Positions 1 through 8,031 of a stretch of DNA of 64,000 bases are shown piece after piece. Origin of the DNA: Mucilaginibacter_A sp964236465 (GTDB lineage Bacteria > Bacteroidota > Bacteroidia > Sphingobacteriales > Sphingobacteriaceae); the NCBI GenBank assembly GCA_964236465.1, contig CAXSBZ010000014.1, forward strand, positions 11,749 through 75,748. The letters run 5' to 3'. The notes under the pieces are model-generated. The model ran no database searches. It saw only the letters and a list, made by a program, of their open reading frames with translations, and had not been told where the DNA came from. How positions within the stretch are numbered: the stretch's first letter is position 1; each line of letters starts with the position of its first letter. The position numbers were made by a program, and so were the translations under genes.

Positions 1-2
1 TT

Positions 3-293
3 TGGGTAGATATGCAGGCTGTGATTTACCACAAGGAATCGGTTTCGGTAGGTAAAAACAGTATGCTGAAAACCTATTTTATAAACCGGAACCGCCTATT
101 GTATATCCGCCGGAATGCGCCGTTTTTTAAACGAAAAATTTTTTACATTCACTTTTTGCTTTTGGTGATGCCGCGAAATATGCTGGCTTACGTAAAGGAA
201 AATAAAACTGCTTATGTGATGGTAATGTTGCGTTCTATTTGGTGGAACCTGACTAATCAGAAGAGTAGTCATCATTTAGGTTATCCGGTGTAA
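3..293 (+). CDS. Glycosyltransferase family 2, C-terminal fragment (runs off left edge)
   Basis: The frame is open from the window edge, so only the last ~97 residues of the gene are present. The visible part contains AVIYHKESVSVGK followed by a YFINRNRLLYIRRN stretch. This arrangement is typical of the C-terminal end of rhamnosyltransferase-like GT2 enzymes, where a conserved His-Lys-Glu-Ser segment precedes an Asn-Arg-rich helix and a short hydrophobic region. A role in surface polysaccharide or O-antigen synthesis is inferred. The next glycosyltransferase begins 5 bp after the stop, so the two are probably cotranscribed. The internal ATG at 12 is unlikely to be the true start. Confidence 0.7.
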   Translation, partial: WVDMQAVIYHKESVSVGKNSMLKTYFINRNRLLYIRRNAPFFKRKIFYIHFLLLVMPRNMLAYVKENKTAYVMVMLRSIWWNLTNQKSSHHLGYPV

Positions 294-298
294 ACCAG

Positions 299-1468
299 AT
301 GATTGCGTTTTTCTGGATCAGCATATTTATTATTTTCTACGCCTTTATCGGTTACGGTATCGTTTTGTTTTTTCTGGTAAAAGTATGTCGGATTTTCAGG
401 GGTAAAAGAAGCATCAGCACCAAAGCTTCCACCGCTTTGCCCACCTGCACGCTAATTGTTGCGGCTTACAATGAACAGGATTTTATGGCCGAAAAAATAA
501 AAAATACTTTAGCTTTAAATTACCCAAAAGCTCAACTCAGCTTTCTGTTTATCACGGATGGTTCAACGGATCAAACGCCGGAAATCATCAGTCAGCATCC
601 CGAAATAAAACTGATGCATAGCCCAAACCGCCAAGGTAAAATTGCCGCCGTGCAGCGTGCTGTAGCGGCGGTAACTACCGAAATCATGGTTTTTACAGAT
701 GCCAACACTTTTTTAAACCCGGATGCGCTGATCAAACTTTGCCGCCATTATGCCGATCCGAAAGTAGGAGCAGTGGCCGGAGAAAAGCGTGTGCATATTG
801 AAGAAAATGCGGATGCTACGGCCGGTGAAGGTTTTTATTGGAAGTACGAATCCAAGCTGAAAATCTGGGATTCTGAACTGAATTCTGTAGTTGGTGCCGC
901 CGGAGAATTATTTAGTGTAAAAACAGCGTTGTATGAACCCGTGCATCCCGACAGCATCATCGATGATTTTATGATCTCGATGCTGATTGCCAAAAAAGGT
1001 TATCGAATTGTTTATGAACCGGAAGCTTATGCCACCGAAACATCTTCTGCAAATATCCAAGAAGAACTAAAACGGAAAATCAGGATTGCTGCCGGCGGTT
1101 TGCAATCCATTATCCGGCTTAAAAGTTTGCTGCTGCCGATTAGCCAACCGCTGCTTTCCTTTCAATACATTAGCCACCGCGTGCTGCGCTGGACGGTTGT
1201 GCCTTTCCTGATGATCGCAGTTTTTTTATTGAATATCTTCATCGTTGCCCAAACACATTTATTGATTTATGAGCTTCTTTTATCGGCACAAATCCTGTTT
1301 TACAGTGCTGCATTTTTGGGCTGGCTATTGGAAAAACAACAGATTAAAATCAAAGCTTTGTTTATCCCGTATTATTTTGGGGTGATGAATTATGCCGTCA
1401 TCGCCGGGATTTTCAGGTATTTATTTGGAGAGCAAAGTGTCGCTTGGGAGAAGGCAAAGCGGAAGTAG
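299..1468 (+). CDS. Membrane-bound GT2 glycosyltransferase (BcsA/hyaluronan-synthase-like fold)
   Basis: 389 residues. An N-terminal membrane segment (residues ~1-30) is followed by a GT-A catalytic domain and three hydrophobic segments at the C-terminal end. Visible motifs are VAAYNEQ near residue 55, FITDGSTDQT, the metal-binding VFTDANT and a later DDF acidic motif that would supply the catalytic base. Processive and non-processive polysaccharide synthases share this plan. It starts 5 bp after the upstream GT2 fragment, which suggests an envelope-polysaccharide operon. The sugar donor cannot be told from sequence. A copy of the dispersed repeat (401-414) is encoded in frame as GKRSI. Confidence 0.85.
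   Translation: MIAFFWISIFIIFYAFIGYGIVLFFLVKVCRIFRGKRSISTKASTALPTCTLIVAAYNEQDFMAEKIKNTLALNYPKAQLSFLFITDGSTDQTPEIISQHPEIKLMHSPNRQGKIAAVQRAVAAVTTEIMVFTDANTFLNPDALIKLCRHYADPKVGAVAGEKRVHIEENADATAGEGFYWKYESKLKIWDSELNSVVGAAGELFSVKTALYEPVHPDSIIDDFMISMLIAKKGYRIVYEPEAYATETSSANIQEELKRKIRIAAGGLQSIIRLKSLLLPISQPLLSFQYISHRVLRWTVVPFLMIAVFLLNIFIVAQTHLLIYELLLSAQILFYSAAFLGWLLEKQQIKIKALFIPYYFGVMNYAVIAGIFRYLFGEQSVAWEKAKRK
401..414 (+). repeat. Dispersed repeat core inside the GT2 gene
   Basis: GGTAAAAGAAGCAT, read as GKRSI. Another variant core, GGTAAAAACAGTAT, lies at 51-64 in the partial upstream gene. Confidence 0.55.
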
Positions 1469-1487
1469 AGTTGTTCTTATACAAACT

Positions 1488-1898
1488 TTATTTTTTGGCT
1501 AACTTTGTCCAATCTTCAATATTAATGTTGTCAATCCTACTTAGATGATCAACATTATTGGTTACCATAATCATATTGTTTGCAATAGATGTAGCACCAA
1601 TCAAAATATCAAAATCATCTATTAATAATCCTTGCTTTCTTAGTTTTGCTTTTTCTTTAGCGTAAATATCTAATGAGTTGAAAATAGGAACGACTGCAAA
1701 CTTGGGGATAAATGCTTCTACAATTATTCTCATATCTTCAATTGTTTTGCTGTTTTCGATACTATACTTTAATTCAGCAACCGTCATTTCCGAAATAAAA
1801 CAATTTTGTTTTCCAACTTCGGTTATTTTTTCTTTTAAATTGTATTGTCCTTTAATATAGAAAATACAAATATTGGTATCAAACAAATACTTTTTCAA
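1488..1898 (-). CDS. PIN-domain ribonuclease toxin, VapC family
   Basis: 136 residues, the usual length for VapC toxins. The N-terminus carries the first acidic residue in FDTNICIFYIKG, a middle Glu lies in the MTVAELKYS segment, and the C-terminal half has LLIDDFDILIGA with further acidic residues. Together these form a PIN-type metal-dependent RNase site. VapC toxins cleave specific tRNAs or rRNA and are neutralised by the cognate antitoxin. The gene overlaps the upstream small gene by 4 bp, the standard toxin-antitoxin arrangement with the antitoxin first. The pair is visibly more AT-rich than the flanking glycosyltransferases, consistent with acquisition by transfer. Confidence 0.85.
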   Translation of the reverse strand: MKKYLFDTNICIFYIKGQYNLKEKITEVGKQNCFISEMTVAELKYSIENSKTIEDMRIIVEAFIPKFAVVPIFNSLDIYAKEKAKLRKQGLLIDDFDILIGATSIANNMIMVTNNVDHLSRIDNINIEDWTKLAKK

Positions 1899-2140
1899 AA
1901 TGATTCTATCTTTCGGTTAAATACTCTTGATTCCCGTAGTTCAGCAATAATATCTTCGGCACTTTCTTCTGATTTATAAGCACCAAACAAAGATTCTAAA
2001 CTTATTTCTGGCACTGTTTCTTTTTCTTTCAATGATTGTGAAAGCTTAGAAATTAAATCAAGCTTACTATCGGAATTTAGGTTTTTTAAAAAATCAAAGT
2101 AAAAACCTGCAAGGTCAGTAGGTTGCGTTGATGATATCAT
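1895..2140 (-). CDS. Probable antitoxin of the VapC-like module
   Basis: 81 residues, immediately upstream of and overlapping the PIN toxin by 4 bp. The C-terminal part (SAEDIIAELRESRVFNRKIESF-like, amphipathic and basic) has the look of antitoxin segments that wrap the toxin. The N-terminal half is helical and contains a LISKLSQSL stretch. I cannot assign it to a named DNA-binding fold. Assignment rests on position, size and overlap. Such antitoxins usually autorepress their own promoter, which would lie in 2141-2200. Confidence 0.7.
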   Translation of the reverse strand: MISSTQPTDLAGFYFDFLKNLNSDSKLDLISKLSQSLKEKETVPEISLESLFGAYKSEESAEDIIAELRESRVFNRKIESF

Positions 2141-2280
2141 GATCGAATATTTTATTAAATTTAACGCTTTTAATTGAAAAATCAGTAGTACATTTTGGAA
2201 GTATTAAGTTTGCTGATTTTCCAGACTAACTTCTACATTTTTAAGTGCTGCAAAAAAGTATCTCCTTAAAATTTCAACAT

Positions 2281-2313
2281 AAAAAAGGCCATCTGTAGCA
2301 GACGGCCTTTTTT
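2281..2313 (-). terminator. Rho-independent terminator downstream of the dienelactone hydrolase gene
   Basis: Complementary arms AAAAAAGGCCATCT and AGACGGCCTTTTTT flank a short loop and end in a T-run read leftwards. It lies 22 bp beyond the stop of the minus-strand gene at 2335. Confidence 0.75.
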
Positions 2314-2334
2314 ATGTCAACAAAAAGAAAATTT

Positions 2335-3111
2335 TTATTGGGCAAAAATCTCATTTAAAAACAGCTTCATGTGTTCCCAAGAGCGTTTTGCGGCCAGTTC
2401 ATTATAAGCAGCACCTTTAGAATTATCGTTTCCCGCGTTCGGATCTGTAAACGAGTGCACGGAATTGGCATAATAAATCATCTGCCAATCGGCTTTGCTA
2501 TCGCGCATTTCCTGCTGAAAAGCCAAAACTTCTGTCTGCGGTTCATAGGGGTCGTCAGCACCATGGCAAACCAAAACTTTTGGCTTGATCGGCCCTGTTG
2601 CACGGCTGGCATCTTTCCCTAATCCGCCATGAAAAGAAACTACGCCACGCACCGGGAAGTTGGCGCGGGCCATTTCCAGCACACCGCTTCCGCCAAAGCA
2701 AAAACCAACAGCCGCGATCCGCGAAGCATCAGCCCCGGATTTAATCAGTTGCTGCATAGCCAGATCAATGCGGTGCTGATACGCTTTATAATCTTTTTTG
2801 TAAAACCCCGCCAGTTTACCAGCATCAGCGGTATTTTTCGGATAGTTTCCTTCACCATAAATATCGGCTACAAAAGCATAATAACCCAGTTTGGCCAAGT
2901 TTTCCGCCGTTTCTTTGGCGTGTGCATCAATGCCCATCCAGGCGGGCAAAACCAGTATCCCGGCTTTGTTTTGGGTTGAAGTTTGTGGTTGAATGGCAAA
3001 TCCGTTCAGCTTCTGGTTGCCATCCTGATAAGCAACCGGTTTTAATTGTGCGGTTGAAAATTGCATGGTAGCTGCAAAGGTCAGGGCAATTAATACTATT
3101 TTTTTCATCAT
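2335..3111 (-). CDS. Secreted dienelactone hydrolase family protein
   Basis: 258 residues with an N-terminal signal peptide (MMKKIVLIALTFAATMQFSTAQ, cleavage near residue 21). The alpha/beta-hydrolase core contains the nucleophile elbow GFCFGG with Cys138, characteristic of dienelactone hydrolases rather than serine esterases. The acid residue sits in HGADDPYEP and the catalytic His in NSVHSFTDP. Family members hydrolyse dienelactones or other esters; most Bacteroidota homologues have no established substrate. The signal peptide places it in the periplasm. The gene stands alone, with an inverted pair of the dispersed repeat 15 bp upstream of its start and a terminator after it. Confidence 0.88.
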   Translation of the reverse strand: MMKKIVLIALTFAATMQFSTAQLKPVAYQDGNQKLNGFAIQPQTSTQNKAGILVLPAWMGIDAHAKETAENLAKLGYYAFVADIYGEGNYPKNTADAGKLAGFYKKDYKAYQHRIDLAMQQLIKSGADASRIAAVGFCFGGSGVLEMARANFPVRGVVSFHGGLGKDASRATGPIKPKVLVCHGADDPYEPQTEVLAFQQEMRDSKADWQMIYYANSVHSFTDPNAGNDNSKGAAYNELAAKRSWEHMKLFLNEIFAQ

Positions 3112-3125
3112 ATAGATTTTGTGCT

Positions 3126-3188
3126 GATAAAAACAGCATAGCTGGAAATTGTTTCAAAAACCGTTTTGGAGCCGATGCTGTTTTTATC
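3126..3188. repeat. Inverted pair of the dispersed GATAAAAACAGCAT repeat
   Basis: A forward half-site at 3126-3139 (GATAAAAACAGCAT) and its exact reverse complement at 3175-3188 enclose 35 bp. The right arm continues into ACCTAAAAA, the conserved outer extension. The unit sits just upstream of the dienelactone hydrolase gene. Confidence 0.85.
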
Positions 3189-3211
3189 ACCTAAAAATTG
3201 GTATCTGTATA

Positions 3212-3585
3212 TTAAGGCAACTTGATTTTGAATAAACGAAAAGGATATTCAACCTTATCCTGGCCACCATTGTATTTTTTGGTACGGTTGATTTGCGAGC
3301 AGATAAGATATAACTAACCATCATTGCCCACCGAAAAAGTATCCGGCCAGATCAATCGTTTATCTTTCACCAGCGTTTCAAATCTGCCATCAGCCGTTAC
3401 ATAACGAATGGCTTTGTTGGGCGAATCAGACAAATAAATGTTGCCTTTATTGTCGGCAATAATACCATGCGAAATCCCGTTTTCGCACTTGTTGGGAAAG
3501 ATCACAATGGGAGAGGTAGTTTCAAATTGCTGTTGGGGAAACGATGGTTCAATATTGTATATCACTGCCGGTGCCTTTTTGTATC
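3212..3585 (-). pseudogene. Remnant of an MRJP/yellow- or gluconolactonase-like gene
   Basis: Translation of the minus strand gives a C-terminal fragment of a beta-propeller protein of the major-royal-jelly/SMP-30 type, with GIIADNKGNIYLSDSPNKAI and LIWPDTFSVGNDG. An in-frame TAG then stands where the family usually has an aromatic residue (DG-Tyr-LYL). After the stop the same frame continues with family-like sequence (LYLICSQINRTKKYNGG, then KVEYPFRLFKIKLP) to a natural stop at 3212. The N-terminal ~250 residues expected for the family are missing, and no ATG or plausible start region precedes the fragment. It is therefore 5'-truncated and carries a nonsense mutation. Confidence 0.75.
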
Positions 3586-3589
3586 GGAT

Positions 3590-4620
3590 TAAAACAAGTA
3601 TTTATTCTCATAAAAATTAATTTATTATGCTGACAATCAAATAATTTACTATAAAAATATAAAGTAAATATTTTAGTAAATTTTAAATGTTTTTGTATAA
3701 AAAAACTATTCTATTAGCTGATATAATTTGTTTTCATAATTCTATTCGAATTTATAACCACAATCTACAAAAGGCCTTTGAATTTTATAAACTCAAGAAA
3801 ACGCTTTTTCAATATTCGAGCAAAATAACGAAATAAAGTTTAGGTTAACAGCTATCTAAAAATTTTGCTTAAATCATTAAGAATCTGCATAAAAATATAC
3901 TTTTACCTACATTAATTATTAACCTTAATCAAGATCAATAATCAAAATTCTTTTTTCGCACTTTTAGTAATTTTTTTACAGCTTGTAGCAAATTAAGTTT
4001 TTGTTGCCAGGAAAATTCTCCTATTCGTCTTGCAGAAAAACTCTCAACCCATAGTTAGAATAGTCCCACTGTTTTAACTGTTGGCTTAATGCTGGATTGC
4101 AGTATTTCGATTCTGTTAAATAATCTTTTTTACAATTTCCATGAAGTATTGGGTCTTAAAAAGTGTATAGGCAAATATTTTGTTGCCGAATAATTAATGG
4201 CTAAATACTGTTTTTGTTAATTATCCTAAGTTTTCTTGCAAAGTCAGCAGATTCTTTATTTTTTAATTAAACATCGGTCTAAACAAGCTGCCTTTTGCTT
4301 ATAAAAATTTATGATATGATAATTTTTAATCATTTACAATGAATCAATATTTAATTATTGATTAAATAAATAACTTATCAAAAAATAACTCTGCAAATTC
4401 ATATAGCGTAAAAGTTGACCAGTTAACTACCAAATTTGGAATAATGAACATAAGGTTGCAGAATAAATACCTTGAGAACCAGGCAAATAAACAGCAACAG
4501 TTTAAGGCAAATTACAGGTTTTCGCTTTCAGCCCAATTGACATGCTTCATGTCCGGCATCACCAAATTTAACTCAACACATTCCAGAAATTGTGTAGCAT
4601 ACCTAATAAATAACAAGTAA
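3590..4620. other. AT-rich intergenic region of about 1 kb without a convincing gene
   Basis: The stretch is strongly AT-rich compared with its surroundings. Only short unsupported frames occur, such as one of 49 codons from 3687. I see no tRNA, repeat unit or riboswitch-like structure. It separates the decayed MRJP-like gene from the T9SS surface-protein cassette and may carry the promoter and leader of the latter. Confidence 0.5.
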
Positions 4621-4629
4621 TCATTGCTT

Positions 4630-5322
4630 ATGAATAAAAATTTTACATTTTTAAAAATTACACTTTTTTTTAGCTTTTTCACATGGTGTGTTTCTGTACA
4701 AGCACAGGTAACCACCGTGAATGGCCCAAGTGATGCCGTTTCCAGCCCTCCGGCCAGCGCTTCTGCTGTCGGCCAGGTATTGGCACCAAGCAATAACATT
4801 TCTTTAAAAATAGGCAATGCTGGCACTGCTTCTGATATTATTTATCAGTGGTACAAAATGGACAATACCGGCACAAAGCGTTTGGTGCAAAGCGGCAGCT
4901 CTTCTACTTTGCTGGAAACCCCGGCCGGTGCAGGTTATTACACTTATCAACTGGTTACCAGCAATTCCAATCAATGCTCATCCGACATCTCTGATCCATT
5001 TAAAGTGTATGTTTTGCCAAGGCTGGCTCCAACAGTTGTTGCCAGCAAAAGCACAGTTTGTGCCGATGGTACAAGTACCTCATTGCTGACAGCAAACCCC
5101 GGCAGCGACAAGTATTCTTACCAATATCAATGGATCTTAAACGGTAGTGCTATCTCCGGGGCAACGTCAGCAACTTATACTACGCCAACAACTATTTCCG
5201 GTACAAATACCTACACCATCCGGGTTGCTTATGTTTTGAGCACTTCCACTACCGGTACAGCAGATCAAACAATTACGGTAATACCAGTTCCAACCAAACC
5301 GGCAATTTCAATAGGTCAATAA
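4630..5322 (+). CDS. Secreted Ig-like-domain protein beside a T9SS cargo gene
   Basis: 230 residues from the ATG at 4630. An in-frame TTG lies 6 bp upstream, but the ATG directly precedes a clear signal peptide (MNKNFTFLKITLFF...VQAQ). The mature part is Ser/Thr-rich and holds two repeat-like modules. Each has a Gln-Trp core (IIYQWYKMDN and YQYQWILNGSAISG) followed by an ATYTTP/GYYTYQ strand, the pattern of Ig-like or PKD-like beta-sandwich domains in Bacteroidota surface proteins. It ends shortly after the second domain and has no recognisable T9SS C-terminal sorting domain. The next gene (starting 36 bp downstream) does, so the pair may form a surface complex. Confidence 0.65.
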   Translation: MNKNFTFLKITLFFSFFTWCVSVQAQVTTVNGPSDAVSSPPASASAVGQVLAPSNNISLKIGNAGTASDIIYQWYKMDNTGTKRLVQSGSSSTLLETPAGAGYYTYQLVTSNSNQCSSDISDPFKVYVLPRLAPTVVASKSTVCADGTSTSLLTANPGSDKYSYQYQWILNGSAISGATSATYTTPTTISGTNTYTIRVAYVLSTSTTGTADQTITVIPVPTKPAISIGQ

Positions 5323-5358
5323 ATTATAGAGGTAAAAAGGATTAAACTATTGAAAATT

Positions 5359-6576
5359 ATGATATTAAATAAAATTTTCATTTTTAAATTCATTTTGCCT
5401 CTCTTTTTATTTAGTTTCGGTATGGAGGCATTTGCTTTAGCTCCGCCAAATCAAACAGTTACAATCTGCGAAGGGTCTGTAACTATTTTAAATGCAAAAA
5501 CAAATAATGCAGCGACCTATCAATGGTATTTTAACGGACTAGCAATTACCAACGCCAATCAAAATAAATATGCTGTAAGCCAGGCAGGTGTTTACAAAGT
5601 AGTTGCTTTAAATGAACAGTCTTGTGCTTCCGAAGCTTCCGATGAAGTAACAGTGATTGTAGAACCGCTTGCCAAAATTGATTTCCCTGCTATTGCTGAT
5701 AAAACCTTTGGCGAACTTCCTTTTCATCTTAAAGCTACCTCTTCCGGTGTCGTTACTTATACTGTTTCTTCTGCAAATGTTATTCGTATTGATGGTGATG
5801 TTGCTACGATTATTGGTGTTGGTACAGTTGAAATTACAGCTTCTGTACCCGGAACAAAAAATTGCCCTAATATAATTTTAGCTAAACAAACGCTCAAAGT
5901 AAAACCAATAGTTGCCTTAGCTTCTGCTATCAATCCTGTTGATTTGGCAATTGTAATAAGTTCAGAAAGCAGGCTGATAAATACTGAAGAACCGTTTGAA
6001 TACACTATCAGTATAAAAAACCAAAGTGCTTATGATGCAACACAAGTTAGCATAACGGATACTTTGCCGGCAGCACTTGATTTTGTAGCTATCAGCAATG
6101 CAATGGCCGGAACAGCAACTTACGATGCTATAAGCCGCTCAGTTACTTGGACAATGACAGAACTTCAGGCCCACAACAACTCTGAACTCCGGTTCTCGGT
6201 TAAAGCAACCCAGCACGGAACCATCAGCAACATGGCCAGGATCACATCAATTGAAAAAGACAGTAACCCGGTTAACAATGTTTCCACAGATTATAAAGAA
6301 GTGCCGGGCATGACAATCCCGAATGTATTTACGCCAAATGGCGACGGGCGCAACGATACTTTTAGCATTCCTGATCTTACCCAATATAAAAACAATGAAT
6401 TGATGATCGTGAACCGCTGGGGCACCAATGTCTATCAAACCAAAAATTATCAGAACAGCTGGACGGGCGATATGCTGGACGAAGGCACTTACTTTTATAG
6501 CCTGAAAGTAATGAACAACAAAGGCAAACAGGAAGAATATAAAGGTTATGTGATGCTGCTGCGGAAAGCGATCTGA
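5359..6576 (+). CDS. T9SS type B cargo protein with Ig-like and DUF11-like domains
   Basis: 405 residues from the ATG at 5359; a TTG 9 bp upstream is less likely. It has a signal peptide (MILNKIFIFKFILPLFLF...), an Ig-like module with ATYQWYFNG near residue 55, and a DUF11-type repeat near residue 215 (PFEYTISIKNQSAYDATQVSI, then DTLPAALDFV). The final ~85 residues are a gliding-motility-associated, type B sorting domain: IPNVFTPNGDGRNDTF, then IVNRWGTNVYQ, GTYFYSLKV and a C-terminal GYVMLLRK. This domain directs export through the type IX secretion system to the cell surface. The PorP/SprF gene follows 54 bp downstream, the typical companion of type B cargo. Confidence 0.9.
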   Translation: MILNKIFIFKFILPLFLFSFGMEAFALAPPNQTVTICEGSVTILNAKTNNAATYQWYFNGLAITNANQNKYAVSQAGVYKVVALNEQSCASEASDEVTVIVEPLAKIDFPAIADKTFGELPFHLKATSSGVVTYTVSSANVIRIDGDVATIIGVGTVEITASVPGTKNCPNIILAKQTLKVKPIVALASAINPVDLAIVISSESRLINTEEPFEYTISIKNQSAYDATQVSITDTLPAALDFVAISNAMAGTATYDAISRSVTWTMTELQAHNNSELRFSVKATQHGTISNMARITSIEKDSNPVNNVSTDYKEVPGMTIPNVFTPNGDGRNDTFSIPDLTQYKNNELMIVNRWGTNVYQTKNYQNSWTGDMLDEGTYFYSLKVMNNKGKQEEYKGYVMLLRKAI

Positions 6577-6630
6577 TCAGCACACAACTTCATCAACCGG
6601 CAAAATGTACAATATGGGAAAGCGTAAAAT

Positions 6631-7614
6631 ATGATTCTGAGCAGTTTTAAAACTAAAAAATCCTGGCTGCCGCTTTTACTGGTCCTCGTTTGTTTAGAGG
6701 TAAAAGCACAGCAAAATGCGCAATATAGCCAGTACATATTCAACGGTTTGTACATCAACCCGGCTTCGGCTGGTGCCAAAGAAGATTTTTATGTCCACAG
6801 TTTTTACCGTTCGCAATGGACGGGCGTAACCGGCGCACCGCAAAGTTTTTCGGTTGCTGCCGACGGAACGATCAATAATGAAAAAGTAGGTTTAGGAATA
6901 TTATTGGCAAAAGACAAACTTGGTGCACAAAGCACATTGGCCGCTTATGCCAATTATGCTTACCGTTTGCAATTGGGTATGCAGGGCCAGCATTTGTCGT
7001 TCGGTTTGGGTGCAGGCGTGGTGCAGGCTGCTTTGGATGGTTCAAAGTTAAGCGGTATTCAGGATGGTGATAACATCATCCCGGTTGGCACACAAAGTAC
7101 CGTTTTGCCTGATGCCCGCGCCGGGGTACTTTATACCAGCGATACTTTTTTTGCCGGGTTTTCTGCAGATAACTTGGTGGCCAAATACATGAACCGGGAC
7201 AAAAGCCTGCTTGTGCCCGTTCCGCAGCCGCACTTTTATCTGACAGCCGGAACATTGTTTCCTTTGAATGACAATACCAAGATCAAGCCTTCATTCCTGC
7301 TGAAAAATGCTTCGGGAACGGCAACTACTTTAGATATAAATACTTTTTTAATTTTAGGCGGCAGCACCTGGATCGGCGGAACGTACCGCAGTAGTTTAAA
7401 CTTATTTTCAAAAAACTCAACCAGTTTGCAAGGCAGCAATGCTTTGGTGGCGCAGATAGAAATTTTTGCCACCAGTAAACTCCGCATCGGTTACGCTTTT
7501 GATTATTCGCTCACCGCTTTCAGTGGTTTTGGCAATGGCTCGCACGAAATATCGCTTGGCATTTACCTTAGCAAAAAACCGGCGCAAAACTTTACGACAA
7601 GTAGCTATTTTTAG
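6631..7614 (+). CDS. PorP/SprF family type IX secretion outer-membrane protein
   Basis: 327 residues with a signal peptide ending near KAQQ. The first mature residues QNAQYSQYIFNGLYINPASAG are the family hallmark, and the rest is a predicted beta-barrel with alternating aromatic strands ending in a terminal Phe. PorP/SprF proteins sit in the outer membrane and are needed for surface display of particular T9SS type B cargos, usually the product of the gene directly upstream, as here. The stop codon TAG (7612-7614) is part of a copy of the dispersed repeat (TTTTAGGTTGATAAAAGAAG...), so the repeat abuts the coding end exactly. Confidence 0.9.
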   Translation: MILSSFKTKKSWLPLLLVLVCLEVKAQQNAQYSQYIFNGLYINPASAGAKEDFYVHSFYRSQWTGVTGAPQSFSVAADGTINNEKVGLGILLAKDKLGAQSTLAAYANYAYRLQLGMQGQHLSFGLGAGVVQAALDGSKLSGIQDGDNIIPVGTQSTVLPDARAGVLYTSDTFFAGFSADNLVAKYMNRDKSLLVPVPQPHFYLTAGTLFPLNDNTKIKPSFLLKNASGTATTLDINTFLILGGSTWIGGTYRSSLNLFSKNSTSLQGSNALVAQIEIFATSKLRIGYAFDYSLTAFSGFGNGSHEISLGIYLSKKPAQNFTTSSYF

Positions 7615-7631
7615 GTTGATAAAAGAAGCAT
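7611..7631 (+). repeat. Dispersed repeat half-site at the PorP/SprF gene end
   Basis: TTAGGTTGATAAAAGAAGCAT; the stop codon of the PorP/SprF gene lies inside the 5' extension. Confidence 0.8.
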
Positions 7632-7657
7632 CAGAAAATCTCGGCTTAAAACAAATA

Positions 7658-7804
7658 TTATTTGATCGGTTTTTGGATTGTATTTTCTTGCCAGACATCA
7701 TGGATGCCATCCAGAAAACCTTGCTTGGCATCTTTCCAGTGCGTAATTAAACTGTATAAGAGTACACCAATTAATAGTTTCCAGAATTTGTGTTTGATTT
7801 TCAT
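7658..7804 (-). CDS. Small 48-residue protein of unknown function
   Basis: A minus-strand frame from ATG at 7804 to TAA at 7658 encodes 48 residues: a basic start (MKIKHKFWK), a short hydrophobic stretch (LLIGVLLYSLI) and a polar tail with DAKQGFLDGIHDVW. The composition is protein-like: charged and aromatic residues are patterned and no rare codons stand out. Small Bacteroidota proteins with a membrane-anchor start followed by an Asp-x-x-x-Gly-x-x-Asp-Gly segment look similar, but no function is known to me. It is convergent with the PorP/SprF gene. Existence as a real gene is likely but not certain. Confidence 0.55.
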   Translation of the reverse strand: MKIKHKFWKLLIGVLLYSLITHWKDAKQGFLDGIHDVWQENTIQKPIK

Positions 7805-7886
7805 GCTGTTGCTTAATCAATTTTTTAAAGATAGCAGAATATGAGGTTTCAGGTAAGATGTCCTTTTACGAATATTATTTTAAGTC

Positions 7887-7900
7887 GATAAAAGAAGTAT
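7887..7900 (+). repeat. Dispersed repeat half-site (GAAGTAT variant)
   Basis: GATAAAAGAAGTAT. With the exact inverted copy at 8709-8722 it brackets the two-gene unit at 8032-8666. Confidence 0.8.
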
Positions 7901-8031
7901 TGTTATTTAGGAACTCATTACTTTCCTTTCATTAATCCTAATAATTTATTCAACTAACACACCAAAAACAGCATTTGCAACTGATCGAAGAAAAATTTAA
8001 GTTGTAAATTAATATTACTATATTTAGCAAT

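Noticed and set aside
3687..3836. 49-codon frame in the AT-rich gap
   Set aside because: Composition is what AT-rich non-coding DNA gives (Lys, Ile, Phe, Tyr, Asn), and no ribosome-binding or promoter context is evident.
4512..4826. Minus-strand frame across the start of the Ig-like protein gene
   Set aside because: It overlaps the signal peptide region of a convincing gene and has no recognisable features.
5350..5358. TTG start giving three extra residues for the type B cargo
   Set aside because: The ATG at 5359 gives a normal signal peptide, so the TTG is not needed.
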